Positions 16,520 to 25,343 of a stretch of DNA of 45,983 bases are shown one piece after another. This DNA is from Komagataeibacter xylinus (GTDB lineage Bacteria > Pseudomonadota > Alphaproteobacteria > Acetobacterales > Acetobacteraceae). How positions within the stretch are numbered: the stretch's first letter is position 1; every line of letters starts with the position of its first letter. Position numbers and translations under genes: made by a program. The DNA is taken from positions 1 through 45,983 of the forward strand of contig NZ_QQBI01000024.1 in NCBI RefSeq assembly GCF_004302915.1, in the 5' to 3' direction. Under the pieces are notes generated by a model. It did not search any database. It was not told where the DNA came from and saw only the letters and a list, made by a program, of their open reading frames with translations.

Positions 16520-17500
16520 CTAGAGATAGGGATCGGGGGTGGCAAGATAGTCGTGCACGTAGCGCCGCACGCCATCCTCCAGCGTGGTGAAGGGATGGCT
16601 GTAGCCCGCAGCCCGCAGCCTGCGCATGTCGGCACAGGTAAAGGACTGGTACTGCCCGCGCAGGGATTGCGGCATGTCGATGAACTCGATCCTGGGCGCA
16701 ACACCCGCCGCATCGCACACCGCATGCGCAAGGTCGGCATAGGTGCGCGCAATGCCGGTGCCGCAGTTGAACAGTCCGCACACATTCGTATGGTCCAGCA
16801 GCCACAGCATGACATTGACCACATCCCCCACCCAGATGAAGTCACGCGCCTGCGCGCCATCGGCCAGGCCCGGCACGTCGGAGCGGAACAGCGTGAGCGG
16901 CCCGCCTGCCCGCGCCTCGTCATACTTGACCTTCACCACCGAGATCATGCGCCCCTTGTGGTATTCGTTGGGGCCATAGACATTGAAAAACTTCAGCCCC
17001 GCCCATGAAAGGCCCGACAGCTCGCCACGGCCCAGACGGCGGTGCAAAATCTGGTCGAACGCCTGCTTGGACCAGCCATACAGGTTGAGCGGGCTGAGCC
17101 GGTCCAGCCCCGCCGGGTCATCGCTGAACTGCTCGACCTTGTCGGCCGCCCCATAGGTCGCGGCTGATGAGGCATAGATGAAGCGCACGCCCTCATGCGC
17201 GCACCACTGCGCCAGGCGGCATGACAGATCAACGTTGGTGCGCCACACGAGGTCGCCATCGGTTGCCGTGGTCTCGCTGATCGCACCGAGATGCACCACC
17301 GCCGACACATCGGGCCGGGTGGCCAGCCACCCCTCAAGCGCCTCGGGGGCCACGACCTGCACGGGGGCATGGTGGCGCAGGTTGCGCCATTTGCCAGCAC
17401 TCCCCAGCCAGTCCACCACGACCGTGTCGACCCCGCGCGCGTGCAGGGCCTGCTGCATGCACGAGCCGATAAAGCCCGCGCCCCCCGTAATCACGATCAC
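16520..17500 (-). CDS. hldD: ADP-L-glycero-D-manno-heptose 6-epimerase
   Basis: A 326-residue extended short-chain dehydrogenase that epimerises ADP-D,D-heptose to ADP-L,D-heptose for the LPS inner core. The NADP-binding loop is TGGAGFIGS (residues 5-13), then ASSAATYG (Ser of the triad) and NLYGWSKQAFD (YxxxK). GKWRNL and QARDFIWVGDVV are typical of the HldD/RfaD branch. The start is a GTG at 17500, which places the glycine-rich loop at the N-terminus as expected; a long upstream in-frame extension covers the divergent ubiK gene and is rejected. Other hld genes are not in the window. Confidence 0.92.
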   Translation of the reverse strand: MIVITGGAGFIGSCMQQALHARGVDTVVVDWLGSAGKWRNLRHHAPVQVVAPEALEGWLATRPDVSAVVHLGAISETTATDGDLVWRTNVDLSCRLAQWCAHEGVRFIYASSAATYGAADKVEQFSDDPAGLDRLSPLNLYGWSKQAFDQILHRRLGRGELSGLSWAGLKFFNVYGPNEYHKGRMISVVKVKYDEARAGGPLTLFRSDVPGLADGAQARDFIWVGDVVNVMLWLLDHTNVCGLFNCGTGIARTYADLAHAVCDAAGVAPRIEFIDMPQSLRGQYQSFTCADMRRLRAAGYSHPFTTLEDGVRRYVHDYLATPDPYL

Positions 17501-17662
17501 TGCTCCGCACCCCGCTGCTGCCTGCACATTGATTGCGGCACACGATGGCCGCCACAATCGTGCGGATAGCCCTGAGGCGGCAATGTGTCTATAGTAGCGC
17601 CTTTCCCCTTCGCGCGGCAGCCGGGTCACGGTGGCGGCGCGGAACGTCATGGAGTATCCACT

Positions 17663-17953
17663 ATGTCCGACAGGCCCCGCATTTTTGATGACCTTGCCGG
17701 TGTGGCCGGCGGCGCGTTCTCCGCCCTTGCTGGCGTGCGCGAGGAAATCGGCGCCATGGTCCGTGCCCGCGTGGATGAAACACTCGGCAGCCTGAACCTC
17801 GTGCGCCGCGATGAATTTGAAGTGGTGCGCGAAGTCGCGACCCGCGCGCGCCTGGCACAGGGCGAGATGGAAAACCGCATCGCCCGCCTTGAAGAGCGCG
17901 TATCCGACCTGGAAGCCAGCCTGACCACCCCCACCCCGCATGCCGGTAGCTGA
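17663..17953 (+). CDS. ubiK: Ubiquinone biosynthesis accessory factor UbiK (BMFP domain)
   Basis: A 96-residue, mostly helical protein. Residues about 10-85 form the BMFP/UbiK domain: an amphipathic N-terminal helix (FDDLAGVAGGAFSALAGVREEI) and a C-terminal coiled coil (NLVRRDEFEVVREVATRAR ... ENRIARLEERVSDLEASL). UbiK assists the Ubi hydroxylase complex in aerobic ubiquinone synthesis and trimerises through the coiled coil. The start is at MSDRPRIF; an in-frame extension of 26 codons upstream is unlike the family. It is divergent from hldD, with about 160 bp between starts. Confidence 0.9.
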   Translation: MSDRPRIFDDLAGVAGGAFSALAGVREEIGAMVRARVDETLGSLNLVRRDEFEVVREVATRARLAQGEMENRIARLEERVSDLEASLTTPTPHAGS

Positions 17954-18102
17954 ACGAGGCTTGCAGCCAGTGCCTGCGGGCCATAGTGTAACAGGACGGT
18001 CCGCGCCCTGATTCCCCGCAACAGGACACGGACCGGGTTGCAGAGACACGGAATCCGGCGTCACGGCCGGATCTCCTCCACGACGGCTTCGGGGAGTGCC
18101 AC

Positions 18103-18606
18103 ATGCCTGCTCTGACTCAGATCACCACCTCTCGTAATACAAACCCGCTCGACCAGATGGAACAGATCGTGGGCGGCTACGACTGGAACTTCGAGCGCCG
18201 CAGCGATTCGGAAATGGCAGCCGAGGCACCGGGCAAATGGTGTGATTACGGCCTGTTCTTCTGCTGGTCGGAAGAGGTGAACGCCATGCACTTTACCTGC
18301 ACGTTCGACCTCAAGGTGCCGCCCGAGCAGCGCCGCAACCTGTTCGAACTCGTGGCGCTGGCGAATGAGCGGCTGTGGATCGGCCATTTCGGCATGGATC
18401 TTGACCACGGCACGCCCGTATTCCGCCACGCGGTGCTGCTGCGCGGCTCGCGCGGGGCCTCGATGGAAAGCCTTGAGGACATGATCGACATCGCCCTGAC
18501 GGAATGCGAGCGATTCTACCCTGCCTTCCAGTTCGTGCTGTGGGGCGGCAAGAAACCGGCCGAAGCCCTCGAGGCGGCCATGCTTGACTGCGCGGGGATG
18601 GCGTAA
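18103..18606 (+). CDS. YbjN domain-containing protein
   Basis: A 167-residue YbjN-family protein with no signal peptide or membrane helix. Features: NPLDQMEQIVGGYDWNFERRSD at the start, W.DYGLFFCW, the helix PPEQRRNLFELVALANERLWIGHF and the end MIDIALTECERFYPAFQFVLWGGKKP. YbjN folds like type III secretion chaperones; its biochemical role is unknown, with regulatory effects on motility and stress reported in E. coli. A GGGGAG about 7 bases before the ATG supports the start. It overlaps proC by one base (TAATG), so the two are coupled. Confidence 0.9.
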   Translation: MPALTQITTSRNTNPLDQMEQIVGGYDWNFERRSDSEMAAEAPGKWCDYGLFFCWSEEVNAMHFTCTFDLKVPPEQRRNLFELVALANERLWIGHFGMDLDHGTPVFRHAVLLRGSRGASMESLEDMIDIALTECERFYPAFQFVLWGGKKPAEALEAAMLDCAGMA

Positions 18607-19442
18607 TGGGCGAACTCCTTCCGCCGCTGCTCCTCATTGGCTGCGGCAAGATGGGGGGGGCCATGTTCGATGGCTGGCTGAAGGAGGGGCTTGCCCCTTC
18701 CTTCATCGTCGATCGCCATCGCGACTCGGTGCCGCCGCCGCATCAGCTCGTGCGCAGCCTCGACGCGGTTCCCGCCAGTTTCCGCCCCGGCATGATCGTG
18801 CTGGCCACCAAGCCCCAGAAGGTGGACGCGGTGCTGCCCGCCCTCGCCCCCTTCGCCGCCCACGCCCCCGTTCTGTCCGTGCTGGCAGGCCGCACGGTGG
18901 GGAGCCTGAGTTCGGCCCTGAGTGCCTGCCTGCCCGCAGGCAGCCCGCCGCCTGCCGTGATCCGCGCCATGCCCAACACGCCCAGCGCCATCGGGCAGGG
19001 CATGACGGTGTGTTACGCCCCGCCACCCGCAACCCCGGCCGACCGCAGGCTTTGCGCGCGCCTGATGAGCGCCGTGGGCGAAGTGGCCTGGATCGACCAT
19101 GAAGACCAGATGGACATGGTCACCGCCATTTCAGGCAGTGGGCCGGCCTATGTGTTCCTGCTTGCCGAACTGCTCGAGCAGGTGGGCATCGAGCACGGCC
19201 TGCCCGCCCCCCTTGCCCGCCAGATCGCGCGCCAGACGGTGGCAGGCTCCGGCGCGCTCATGCAGGCCAGCGGGCTTGATGCCGCCACCCTGCGCCAGAA
19301 CGTGACCAGCCCCGGCGGCACGACACAGCAGGCCCTTGCGGTGCTGATGGCGCCCGATGCCTGGCCCGCCACGCTCGAGACAGCCCTTGCCGCCGCCGCA
19401 CGGCGCGCGCGTGAACTGTCAGGCCCGCAGCCCGTTTCATGA
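18606..19442 (+). CDS. proC: Pyrroline-5-carboxylate reductase
   Basis: A 278-residue NADPH-dependent enzyme of the last step of proline synthesis. The Rossmann motif LLIGCGKMGGAM is at residues 8-19, RAMPNTPSAIGQGMT near 120, and the C-terminal dimer/catalytic segment AISGSGPAYVFLLAELLEQ near 175, with ASGLDAATLRQNVTSPGGTTQQAL at about 220. Length and motif order are normal. It is translationally coupled to the ybjN-like gene and followed 57 bp later by a TetR/COQ9-like gene. Confidence 0.96.
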   Translation: MGELLPPLLLIGCGKMGGAMFDGWLKEGLAPSFIVDRHRDSVPPPHQLVRSLDAVPASFRPGMIVLATKPQKVDAVLPALAPFAAHAPVLSVLAGRTVGSLSSALSACLPAGSPPPAVIRAMPNTPSAIGQGMTVCYAPPPATPADRRLCARLMSAVGEVAWIDHEDQMDMVTAISGSGPAYVFLLAELLEQVGIEHGLPAPLARQIARQTVAGSGALMQASGLDAATLRQNVTSPGGTTQQALAVLMAPDAWPATLETALAAAARRARELSGPQPVS

Positions 19443-19499
19443 TACAGCGGCAGCTTGCGGCCACCATTTCCATCCCCAACCCGGAAGATCAGACCCTCC

Positions 19500-20132
19500 A
19501 TGGATAACGACCTGTTTGACGCCACCCTTCTCCGCTCCGCGCTGGAGCGTGCCGGTTCGCACGGATGGCGGCGCACCACGGTCGTTGATGCCGCGCGTGA
19601 TGCCGGGCTGAGCCTCGAGACCGCACGCAAGCGCTTTGCATGCAAGACCGGGCTGCTGTTCATGCTCGGGCGCCTGGCCGATGAATCAGCACTGGTGGAA
19701 GACGGGACGGAAGGCAGCGTGCGCGACAAACTGTTCGACATGCTCATGCGCAGGCTCGATGTGTTCCAGCAATACCGTGAGGGCGTGCGCAGCGTGCTGC
19801 GCGCCCTGCCCACCGACCCTGTTCTGGCCGTGCTGCTCGGTGGCGCCACGCTGGAAAGCATGCAGTGGATCGCCACCGCCGCAGGCGTCGACACCACCGG
19901 CCTTGCCGGGGCGCTGCGCCTGCAGGCGCTGGTGGGCGTATGGACCCTGACCCTGCGCACATGGGACCGCGATGACAGCACCGACATGGGCCAGACCATG
20001 GCGGCACTGGAGGAGGCGCTCAAACGCGCGGGCCGCTTCGTCTCCTTCGGGCCTGAGCCCAGCGAACCCACGGCACCCGCAGGCCACGACACCGACCCGC
20101 TGGTGGACCTGCCGCTTGAACCTTCAGCCTGA
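19500..20132 (+). CDS. TetR/COQ9-like helix-turn-helix protein
   Basis: A 210-residue protein. The N-terminal region of about 50 residues has a TetR-type helix-turn-helix (GWRRTTVVDAARDAGLSLETARKRFACKTGLLFML). The remainder is helical, with RDKLFDMLMRRLDVFQQYREGVRSVLRALPTDP and the near-C-terminal segment DMGQTMAALEEALKRAGRF. That last segment recalls COQ9-type proteins, which share the TetR fold but bind lipids in ubiquinone synthesis. The proximity of ubiK makes the COQ9-like reading attractive, yet a DNA-binding regulator is equally possible. No ligand or operator can be named. The last 30 residues are Pro/Asp-rich. Confidence 0.7.
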   Translation: MDNDLFDATLLRSALERAGSHGWRRTTVVDAARDAGLSLETARKRFACKTGLLFMLGRLADESALVEDGTEGSVRDKLFDMLMRRLDVFQQYREGVRSVLRALPTDPVLAVLLGGATLESMQWIATAAGVDTTGLAGALRLQALVGVWTLTLRTWDRDDSTDMGQTMAALEEALKRAGRFVSFGPEPSEPTAPAGHDTDPLVDLPLEPSA

Positions 20133-20177
20133 CGTGTCAGGGCGCTGTTAAAAACAACATACTGGTAAAACAGAATA

Positions 20178-20254
20178 AAAGTTTTTGGGTGCCGTCTTTT
20201 TTCAAAAAGGCGACGTGCTTTTGAAGCTTTTTGAAAAAAGCTTCACCAAAAACT
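20178..20254 (-). repeat. Double-hairpin repeat, copy C
   Basis: Full, well-preserved copy. Outer ends are AAGTTTTTGGGTG and CACCAAAAACTT. It contains a GCCGTC/GACG-type hairpin with an A/T core and the near-perfect hairpin GAAGCTTTTT/AAAAAGCTTC. It lies about 45 bp after the stop of the TetR/COQ9-like gene and before the tRNA gene. Confidence 0.85.
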
Positions 20255-20354
20255 TCTTTCCGATGGGCGCGATGTTTTGCAGGCAGACTTTTCAAACCGC
20301 GCCTGAGATATTAGAACAGCATCACGCCACGCGAATCGCGGAGCGTTTGCCTGT

Positions 20355-20429
20355 TGGGGCGTAGCCAAGTGGTAAGGCAGCGGATTTTGATTCCGCCATG
20401 CGGAGGTTCGAACCCTCCCGCCCCAGCCA
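20355..20429 (+). tRNA. tRNA-Gln (anticodon TTG)
   Basis: Complete cloverleaf of 75 bases including an encoded CCA. The acceptor stem is TGGGGCG (20355-20361) with CGCCCCA (20419-20425), G as discriminator, and CCA at 20427-20429. The anticodon stem GCGGA/TCCGC encloses the loop TTTTGAT with anticodon TTG at 20387-20389, reading CAA codons. The T-arm carries GGTTCGAACC. An A/T-centred hairpin about 65 bp downstream can end its transcription. Confidence 0.96.
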
Positions 20430-20493
20430 GTTCCTTCCTGAAAAACAGCATGTGACATGCCCGGCCCGTATTGTGCTGGCGCTAGAAATTAAA

Positions 20494-20515
20494 CCGCCTT
20501 TTTTCAAGAAGGCGG
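20494..20515. terminator. Repeat-derived hairpin between tRNA-Gln and the alpha-E gene (half copy H)
   Basis: Perfect 7-bp stem CCGCCTT/AAGGCGG with an A/T-rich loop, followed on the minus strand by TTTAATTTC. It sits between the plus-strand tRNA and the stop codon of the convergent alpha-E gene and corresponds to one hairpin of the dispersed double-hairpin repeat, with GGCACG and AGCTTCC remnants beside it. Confidence 0.65.
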
Positions 20516-20527
20516 CGTGCCTGGAAG

Positions 20528-21547
20528 CTATTGCCCATTACCCGCCACCTGCAAGGCCACGGGCGGCCAGAAGGCACCCGCGATCTCGTTCTGGATCAGC
20601 CGCAGTTCGCGCTGGATCCAGTCCATGTATTCATGCAGCCCGCGCAGGATGATGTCTTCCACCGTCTGTTCGGCCAATGTCACGCGCAGTTCCTCCACCC
20701 GCTCCAGAATCGGCCCGCAATGGCGCAGCCGGTATTCCCCCGCCAGGGAACCGAGCACGCTGTAAACACAGCGCAGGCTGGTGGAGAGCGAACGGGGAAA
20801 CCCGTCATTCTTGAGCAGGAAGCCCACGATATAGGCAGGCGTCATGCCCTCGGGCAGCACGCGGCGGAAGGCGTGGTAGGCAGCAGCCGAGCGCAGCACC
20901 GAAGTCCACTGGCTCAGGTCGATGTCCGACCCCACCCCTTCGCCACAGGGCAGCAGGGTGTGGTATTTGATGTCGATCAGCCGCGTGATCTGGTCCGCGC
21001 GCTCCAGGTTCTTGCCCAGCAGGTAGAACAGCCATGCCTGGTCGCGGTAGAGCGTGCCCTCGGTTATGCCGAAATGGGTTTGGCATTCCTGCTTGAGCCG
21101 CGTGCATAGCGTGGACAGGTAGCTTGCCCCCACATCATCGGGCCCAAGGTCCATGGCCCAGCGGGTAAAGACATTGAGGTGCATCCACATCTCGGTCGAG
21201 ATCAGCGGGCGCAGCACGCGGGCGTTTTCGCGCACGCACCGCGCCATGGACACGATCGAATCCGGATTATCGGGATCGGTGATGTAAAAGCCGACCACGG
21301 TGCGCTCGGTCGCCACCTTGTGGCGCAGGAAGAACGTCTCCTCATCGGCATTGATGCGGATGACGCTATCCCACCCCGCATCCATGTTGCTGGCATGCAC
21401 CGATGTGCCCGTGACCTCGATCAGCCGGGCCATGTTCTCGATGCGCTCCATGTAGCGCGCCAGCCACATCGTGCTTTCCGCATAGCGCGAGAGCAGGTTG
21501 CGCAGGCCCGGCAGCACCGGGGTGGGAAAAACCGAAACCTGTGTCAT
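20528..21547 (-). CDS. Alpha-E domain protein
   Basis: A 339-residue, all-helical alpha-E domain (DUF403) protein. Diagnostic stretches are LLSRYAESTMWLARYMERIENMARLIEV at residues 16-43, LERADQITRLIDIKYHTLLP in the middle and the LRLIQNEIAGAF end. Alpha-E proteins occur almost only next to circularly permuted ATP-grasp and transglutaminase-like proteins; a partner role in a peptide-ligation system was predicted from gene context by Iyer and Aravind. The start ATG overlaps the stop of the ATP-grasp gene by 4 bp, so the two are coupled. Confidence 0.93.
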   Translation of the reverse strand: MTQVSVFPTPVLPGLRNLLSRYAESTMWLARYMERIENMARLIEVTGTSVHASNMDAGWDSVIRINADEETFFLRHKVATERTVVGFYITDPDNPDSIVSMARCVRENARVLRPLISTEMWMHLNVFTRWAMDLGPDDVGASYLSTLCTRLKQECQTHFGITEGTLYRDQAWLFYLLGKNLERADQITRLIDIKYHTLLPCGEGVGSDIDLSQWTSVLRSAAAYHAFRRVLPEGMTPAYIVGFLLKNDGFPRSLSTSLRCVYSVLGSLAGEYRLRHCGPILERVEELRVTLAEQTVEDIILRGLHEYMDWIQRELRLIQNEIAGAFWPPVALQVAGNGQ

Positions 21548-23010
21548 GACGCCAGCACCCATGTATCCTTGGCCCCGCCGCCCTGCGAGGAATTGACCAC
21601 AAGCGACCCCTTGCGCAGCGCCACCCGCGACAGGCCGCCCGGCAGCACCCATGTCTCGCGCCCGGTTACGGCAAACGGCCGCAGGTCCACATGCCGCGCC
21701 TCGACGCCTGCGGGGCACAACGTGGGCGAGACCGACAGGCTGATGACGGGCTGGCTGATGTAATTGGCCGGGTCCGCGCGCAGCCTGCCGCGAAAATCCT
21801 CCAGCTCGGCCTGGGTTGCGTGCGGGCCGATCAGCAGGCCGTAGCCGCCCGATTCGCCCACCGGCTTGACCACAAGGTGCTCAAGGTTGGCCAGCGTATA
21901 GGCCAGCCCCTCGGGCTCGGCGCAGATATGCGTCTCCACATTGGTCAGGATCGGCTCTTCATCAAGGTAGTAGCGGATGATGCGTGGCATGTAGGCATAG
22001 ACCGCCTTGTCATCGGCCACACCGGTGCCGATGGCGTTGGCCAGCGTGACATTGCCGCGCCGGTAGGCATCGACCAGCCCCGGCACGCCCAGCAGGCTGT
22101 CGGGGTTGAACACCTCGGGGTCTAGGAAGTCGTCATTGAGCCTGCGATAGATGGAATGCACCGGCCGCAGCCCGGCTACGGTGCGCATGTACACCCGCCC
22201 GTCCTCCACGGTCAGGTCGCGCCCTTCCACCAGCGGAATGCCCATCTCGCGCGCGAGGAACACATGCTCGAAATAGGCGGCGTTGTAGATGCCCGGCGAG
22301 AGCAGGACCACCTGTGGGTCATCCACGCCAGCAGGCGCCACCTCGGCCAGCGCGCGGTGCAGGCGGGGGCCATATTCATCGACCGGGCGCAGGTCCAGCC
22401 CGGAGGCGAGGTCGGGCATGAGGCGCAGCATCATCTGCCGGTCCTCGAGCACATAGGACACGCCTGAGGGCGTGCGCGCGTTATCCTCAAGCACCAGAAA
22501 GCGGCCATCGCGGTCGCGCACGAGGTCGGTGCCGTTGATGTGCACGTACACCCCGCCGGGCACGTCCAGCCCCACCATGGCCTGGCAGTAATTGGCGTTG
22601 CCCAGCACCAGCTGGGCCGGGATCACGCCATCACGCAATATGCGCCGCTCGTGATAGATGTCATGCAGGAACAGGTTGATGGCCCTGACGCGCTGCTGCA
22701 CGCCGCGCTCGACATGATCCCACTCGGGCGCTGTCAGCACGCGGGGAATGACATCGAACGGCAGCACGCGATCGATCGCCTCGCGGTCGGAATAGACGGT
22801 AAACGTGATGCCGAGGCGGTAGAACTGCGCCTCGACGGCTGCAGCACGCCGACGCAGCTCGGCCAGGTCAAAGCAGGCCAGCCGGTCGCGCACCTGCTGC
22901 AGCCCGGCGGGCGGGATGTCCTTGCGGTTGAGCAGTTCACAGAAAAAATCCGGGACATCATACGTCGCGAACAGCCCGGCGGCCTGTGCCGCCATCTTCA
23001 TGTCACTCAT
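21544..23010 (-). CDS. Circularly permuted type 2 ATP-grasp protein
   Basis: A 488-residue protein of the DUF404/DUF407 family, a circularly permuted ATP-grasp predicted to form amide bonds between amino groups and carboxylates. Landmarks are [33 protein letters not shown] near residue 90, [58 protein letters not shown], and the ATP-binding ending [13 protein letters not shown] and [22 protein letters not shown]. Cytoplasmic, no signal peptide. GGAGG 7 bases before ATG at 23010 fixes the start. It forms a coupled pair with the alpha-E gene and is divergent from the transglutaminase gene. Confidence 0.94.
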   Translation of the reverse strand: MSDMKMAAQAAGLFATYDVPDFFCELLNRKDIPPAGLQQVRDRLACFDLAELRRRAAAVEAQFYRLGITFTVYSDREAIDRVLPFDVIPRVLTAPEWDHVERGVQQRVRAINLFLHDIYHERRILRDGVIPAQLVLGNANYCQAMVGLDVPGGVYVHINGTDLVRDRDGRFLVLEDNARTPSGVSYVLEDRQMMLRLMPDLASGLDLRPVDEYGPRLHRALAEVAPAGVDDPQVVLLSPGIYNAAYFEHVFLAREMGIPLVEGRDLTVEDGRVYMRTVAGLRPVHSIYRRLNDDFLDPEVFNPDSLLGVPGLVDAYRRGNVTLANAIGTGVADDKAVYAYMPRIIRYYLDEEPILTNVETHICAEPEGLAYTLANLEHLVVKPVGESGGYGLLIGPHATQAELEDFRGRLRADPANYISQPVISLSVSPTLCPAGVEARHVDLRPFAVTGRETWVLPGGLSRVALRKGSLVVNSSQGGGAKDTWVLAS

Positions 23011-23289
23011 GCCCTGCCTCCGCTTGCGGGGAGGAGGATCAGGCGTGAAGGAATCATGTCCACCCACCTGCTGTTTCATTTCGATCCAGTACTAGCGGAG
23101 CAAGAAAATCATCTCTTGCCAAGAACGAATCTGCAATCCCTTCCCTTTCCGGTCAAAATGCCGAAAAAATACGATATTGCTGCCACCGCCAATCCTGATA
23201 CCGTGGGGCGGCATACCAACCATGTCCAAACCGTACCATCGCCGGGATCACGACGGCAGGCAGAACAGTTTACCGAGGCTCAGGATTAC
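23011..23289. promoter_or_regulatory. Divergent promoter region of the ATP-grasp and transglutaminase operons
   Basis: A 279-bp gap between the start codons of two divergent two-gene units that belong to the same predicted system. It is less GC-rich than its surroundings in its centre. Promoters for both directions must be here, but I do not see a convincing -35/-10 pair or operator. Confidence 0.5.
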
Positions 23290-24201
23290 ATGAACGCGCG
23301 TGCCATGCTGGTCCACCACACACGCTACCGCTACGACCGGCCTGTCCACCTCGGCCCGCAGACCATCCGCCTGCACCCCCTGCCCGGCTGCGCCACCATG
23401 CTCGCGCACGAACTCAGCATCAGCCCCGCGCCCAGCACGCAGGCATGGTGCCATGACCCGTTTGGCAACCGCGTTGCCCGCATCACGTTCAATGAGCGTG
23501 TCACTCATTTCGATATTACCGCAACCCTCACCACCGACCAGACGCCCATCATTCCCCGCACCCTTGTCGTGGCACCTGCCGCGCGGGTCTGGACGGCGCA
23601 GAGCGTGGATGACGGCCCGTCGCTTGTCGCCTACCGGCACCCCGCCACGACCGATGCCCCGACCGCGCCCACGCCGCATCTCGACGCGCTGGCGGCAAAA
23701 TGGCGCGCGCGCCTGCCCTGCCCCACGGCCGAGCTGCTCATGGACCTGACGCGCGCCATCGCGGCCGACATCACCTACCGCATCCGCCCGGAGGCTGGCG
23801 TGTGGTCGCCCGAGGAAACCCTGGGCCACGGTGCCGGATCATGCCGCGATACCGCCTGGCTGCTCATTACCGTCCTGCGCCGCCTGGGCTTTGCCGCGCG
23901 TTTCGTGTCCGGCTACCTGTTCCAGCCCGAGCGAGACGCACCCGGGCAACTGGGCTGCGAACTCCATGCCTGGACGCAGGTGCATGTGCCCGGCGCAGGA
24001 TGGGTGGGGCTGGATACGACATCGGGCCTGCGGGCGGCGCAGGGGCATGTGGCGCTGGCCGCGGCCCCCCGCCCGCAGCAGGCCGCCCCCGTGAGCGGGC
24101 TGCTTGACCAGTGCGAGGCGACGTTCGAGGCGACGATGCGCACCACCGTGCTGCCCCCGCACGCCGCATGCACAAAGCTGCGGTCGAGCCTGTCTTCATG
24201 A
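23290..24201 (+). CDS. Transglutaminase-like cysteine protease
   Basis: A 303-residue protein. The N-terminal Bact_transglu_N domain starts HHTRYRYDRPVHLGPQTIRLHP (residues 9-30); the transglutaminase core has the catalytic Cys in HGAGSCRDTAWLL (about residue 183), the His in CELHAWTQVHVPG (about 225) and the Asp in WVGLDTTSG. All three catalytic residues are present. Such proteins are predicted peptidases or amide-bond hydrolases/ligases that act with ATP-grasp and alpha-E partners. The start at MNARAML is chosen because the conserved N-terminal domain begins there. It overlaps the metallopeptidase gene by ATGA. Confidence 0.93.
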   Translation: MNARAMLVHHTRYRYDRPVHLGPQTIRLHPLPGCATMLAHELSISPAPSTQAWCHDPFGNRVARITFNERVTHFDITATLTTDQTPIIPRTLVVAPAARVWTAQSVDDGPSLVAYRHPATTDAPTAPTPHLDALAAKWRARLPCPTAELLMDLTRAIAADITYRIRPEAGVWSPEETLGHGAGSCRDTAWLLITVLRRLGFAARFVSGYLFQPERDAPGQLGCELHAWTQVHVPGAGWVGLDTTSGLRAAQGHVALAAAPRPQQAAPVSGLLDQCEATFEATMRTTVLPPHAACTKLRSSLSS

Positions 24202-25259
24202 AGCTGTTTTTCTGCCAGTCGTGTCAGCAGATCCTGTTTTTCGAGAATACGGCCTGCGAACGCTGTGGCCACACGCTGGGCTACCTGCCCGAGCAGACCG
24301 AACTCAGCGCGCTCGATGCCCTTGGCGGCGATTTGTGGAAACCCCTCGCCGCCCCCGATCAGGCGCGCGCGCTGTGCGCCAACAACGCCCATAGCGCATG
24401 CAACTGGCTGGCCCAGCCGGGGCAGGCCTACTGCATTGCCTGCAGCTTCAACCGCACCATTCCCAACCTGTCGGTGCCCGGCAATATCGAACGGTGGCAG
24501 AAGCTGGAGGTGGCCAAGCACCGGCTGTTCTACACCCTGCTGCGCCTGGGCCTGCCGCTGCGCAACCGCAGGCAGGACCCCGAGGGCGGGCTGGCGTTCG
24601 ACTTTCTGGACAGCCTGCCCGATGGCACGCCCGCCATGACCGGGCACATGAATGGCATCATCACCATCGCCATCCATGAGGCCGATGATGCCCAGCGCGA
24701 ACGCCTGCGGCTGGAAATGGGGGAATATTACCGCACCCTGCTCGGCCATTTCCGCCACGAGATCGGCCATTATTACTGGAACGTTCTCATCCGCGACGCA
24801 GGCCCCGCCCGCCAGGCCGCCTGCCGCGCCGTGTTTGGCGATGACCGGCGCGACTATGGCGCAAGCCTCGAGACCTATTACGCCACGGGCGCCACCACCG
24901 CATGGCGGGGGCGGTATGTCAGCCAGTATGCCACCTCCCACCCGTGGGAGGACTTTGCCGAGACATGGGCGCATTACCTGCACATCATCTCGACACTCGA
25001 GACCGCCTGGGCCTATGGCATGTCGCTCGACGCGCGGGGCGCGCAGGCCCCGCCGCTGCGCGCCAGCGTCACGCGCGACCCCTATACCGAAATGACCTTT
25101 GACGAAATCACGCAGGGCTGGCTGCCACTGACCTATGCCGTCAACAGCCTCAACCGCTCCATGGGCCTGCCGGATTTCTACCCCTTCGTGCTCACGCCCG
25201 ACATCCTGCGCAAGCTTTCCTTCATCCACGACCTGATCCGCGAGAGCCGCGTGGGGTAA
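24198..25259 (+). CDS. Zinc-ribbon zinc metallopeptidase (COG4307 family)
   Basis: A 353-residue protein. Two Cys-rich ribbons open it: CQSCQQILFFENTACERCG at residues 5-23 and CANNAHSACNWL with YCIACSF up to about residue 85. The metallopeptidase motif HEIGH (HFRHEIGHYYW, about residue 190) follows, with a possible third ligand Glu in WEDFAETWAHYLHI about 65 residues later. This matches the 'putative zinc-binding metallopeptidase' family (PF10005/COG4307), often encoded with alpha-E and transglutaminase proteins. No signal peptide, so it works in the cytoplasm. It is coupled to the transglutaminase gene; a repeat copy follows its stop. Confidence 0.92.
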   Translation: MKLFFCQSCQQILFFENTACERCGHTLGYLPEQTELSALDALGGDLWKPLAAPDQARALCANNAHSACNWLAQPGQAYCIACSFNRTIPNLSVPGNIERWQKLEVAKHRLFYTLLRLGLPLRNRRQDPEGGLAFDFLDSLPDGTPAMTGHMNGIITIAIHEADDAQRERLRLEMGEYYRTLLGHFRHEIGHYYWNVLIRDAGPARQAACRAVFGDDRRDYGASLETYYATGATTAWRGRYVSQYATSHPWEDFAETWAHYLHIISTLETAWAYGMSLDARGAQAPPLRASVTRDPYTEMTFDEITQGWLPLTYAVNSLNRSMGLPDFYPFVLTPDILRKLSFIHDLIRESRVG

Positions 25260-25264
25260 TCGGC

Positions 25265-25341
25265 TGGGTTCCGGATGTTGTCTTTTTTCAAAAAGGCGAC
25301 GTCTTCCGAAGCGTTTTGAAAAAAGCTTCACCAGAAACTTT
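25265..25341 (-). repeat. Double-hairpin repeat, copy D
   Basis: Copy with a degenerate left end (GGTTCCGGATG) and a conserved right end CACCAGAAACTTTT. Both inner hairpins are recognisable: TCTTTTTTCAAAAAGGCGA-type and GAAGCGTTTTGAAAAAAGCTTC. It fills the gap between the convergent metallopeptidase and LysR genes, 2 bp from the LysR stop, and could end transcription from both sides. Confidence 0.8.
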
Positions 25342-25343
25342 TG

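Noticed and set aside
17501-18064. N-terminal extension of hldD of about 190 residues
   Set aside because: The Rossmann loop must be near the N-terminus in this family, and the extension overlaps ubiK and its promoter; the GTG at 17500 fits.
18703-19032. Open frames on the minus strand opposite proC
   Set aside because: Arg/Ala/Gly-rich shadows of a well-identified gene.
22540-23289. N-terminal extension of the transglutaminase gene of 250 residues
   Set aside because: The extension lies opposite the ATP-grasp gene and crosses the divergent promoter; the conserved domain begins right after 23290.
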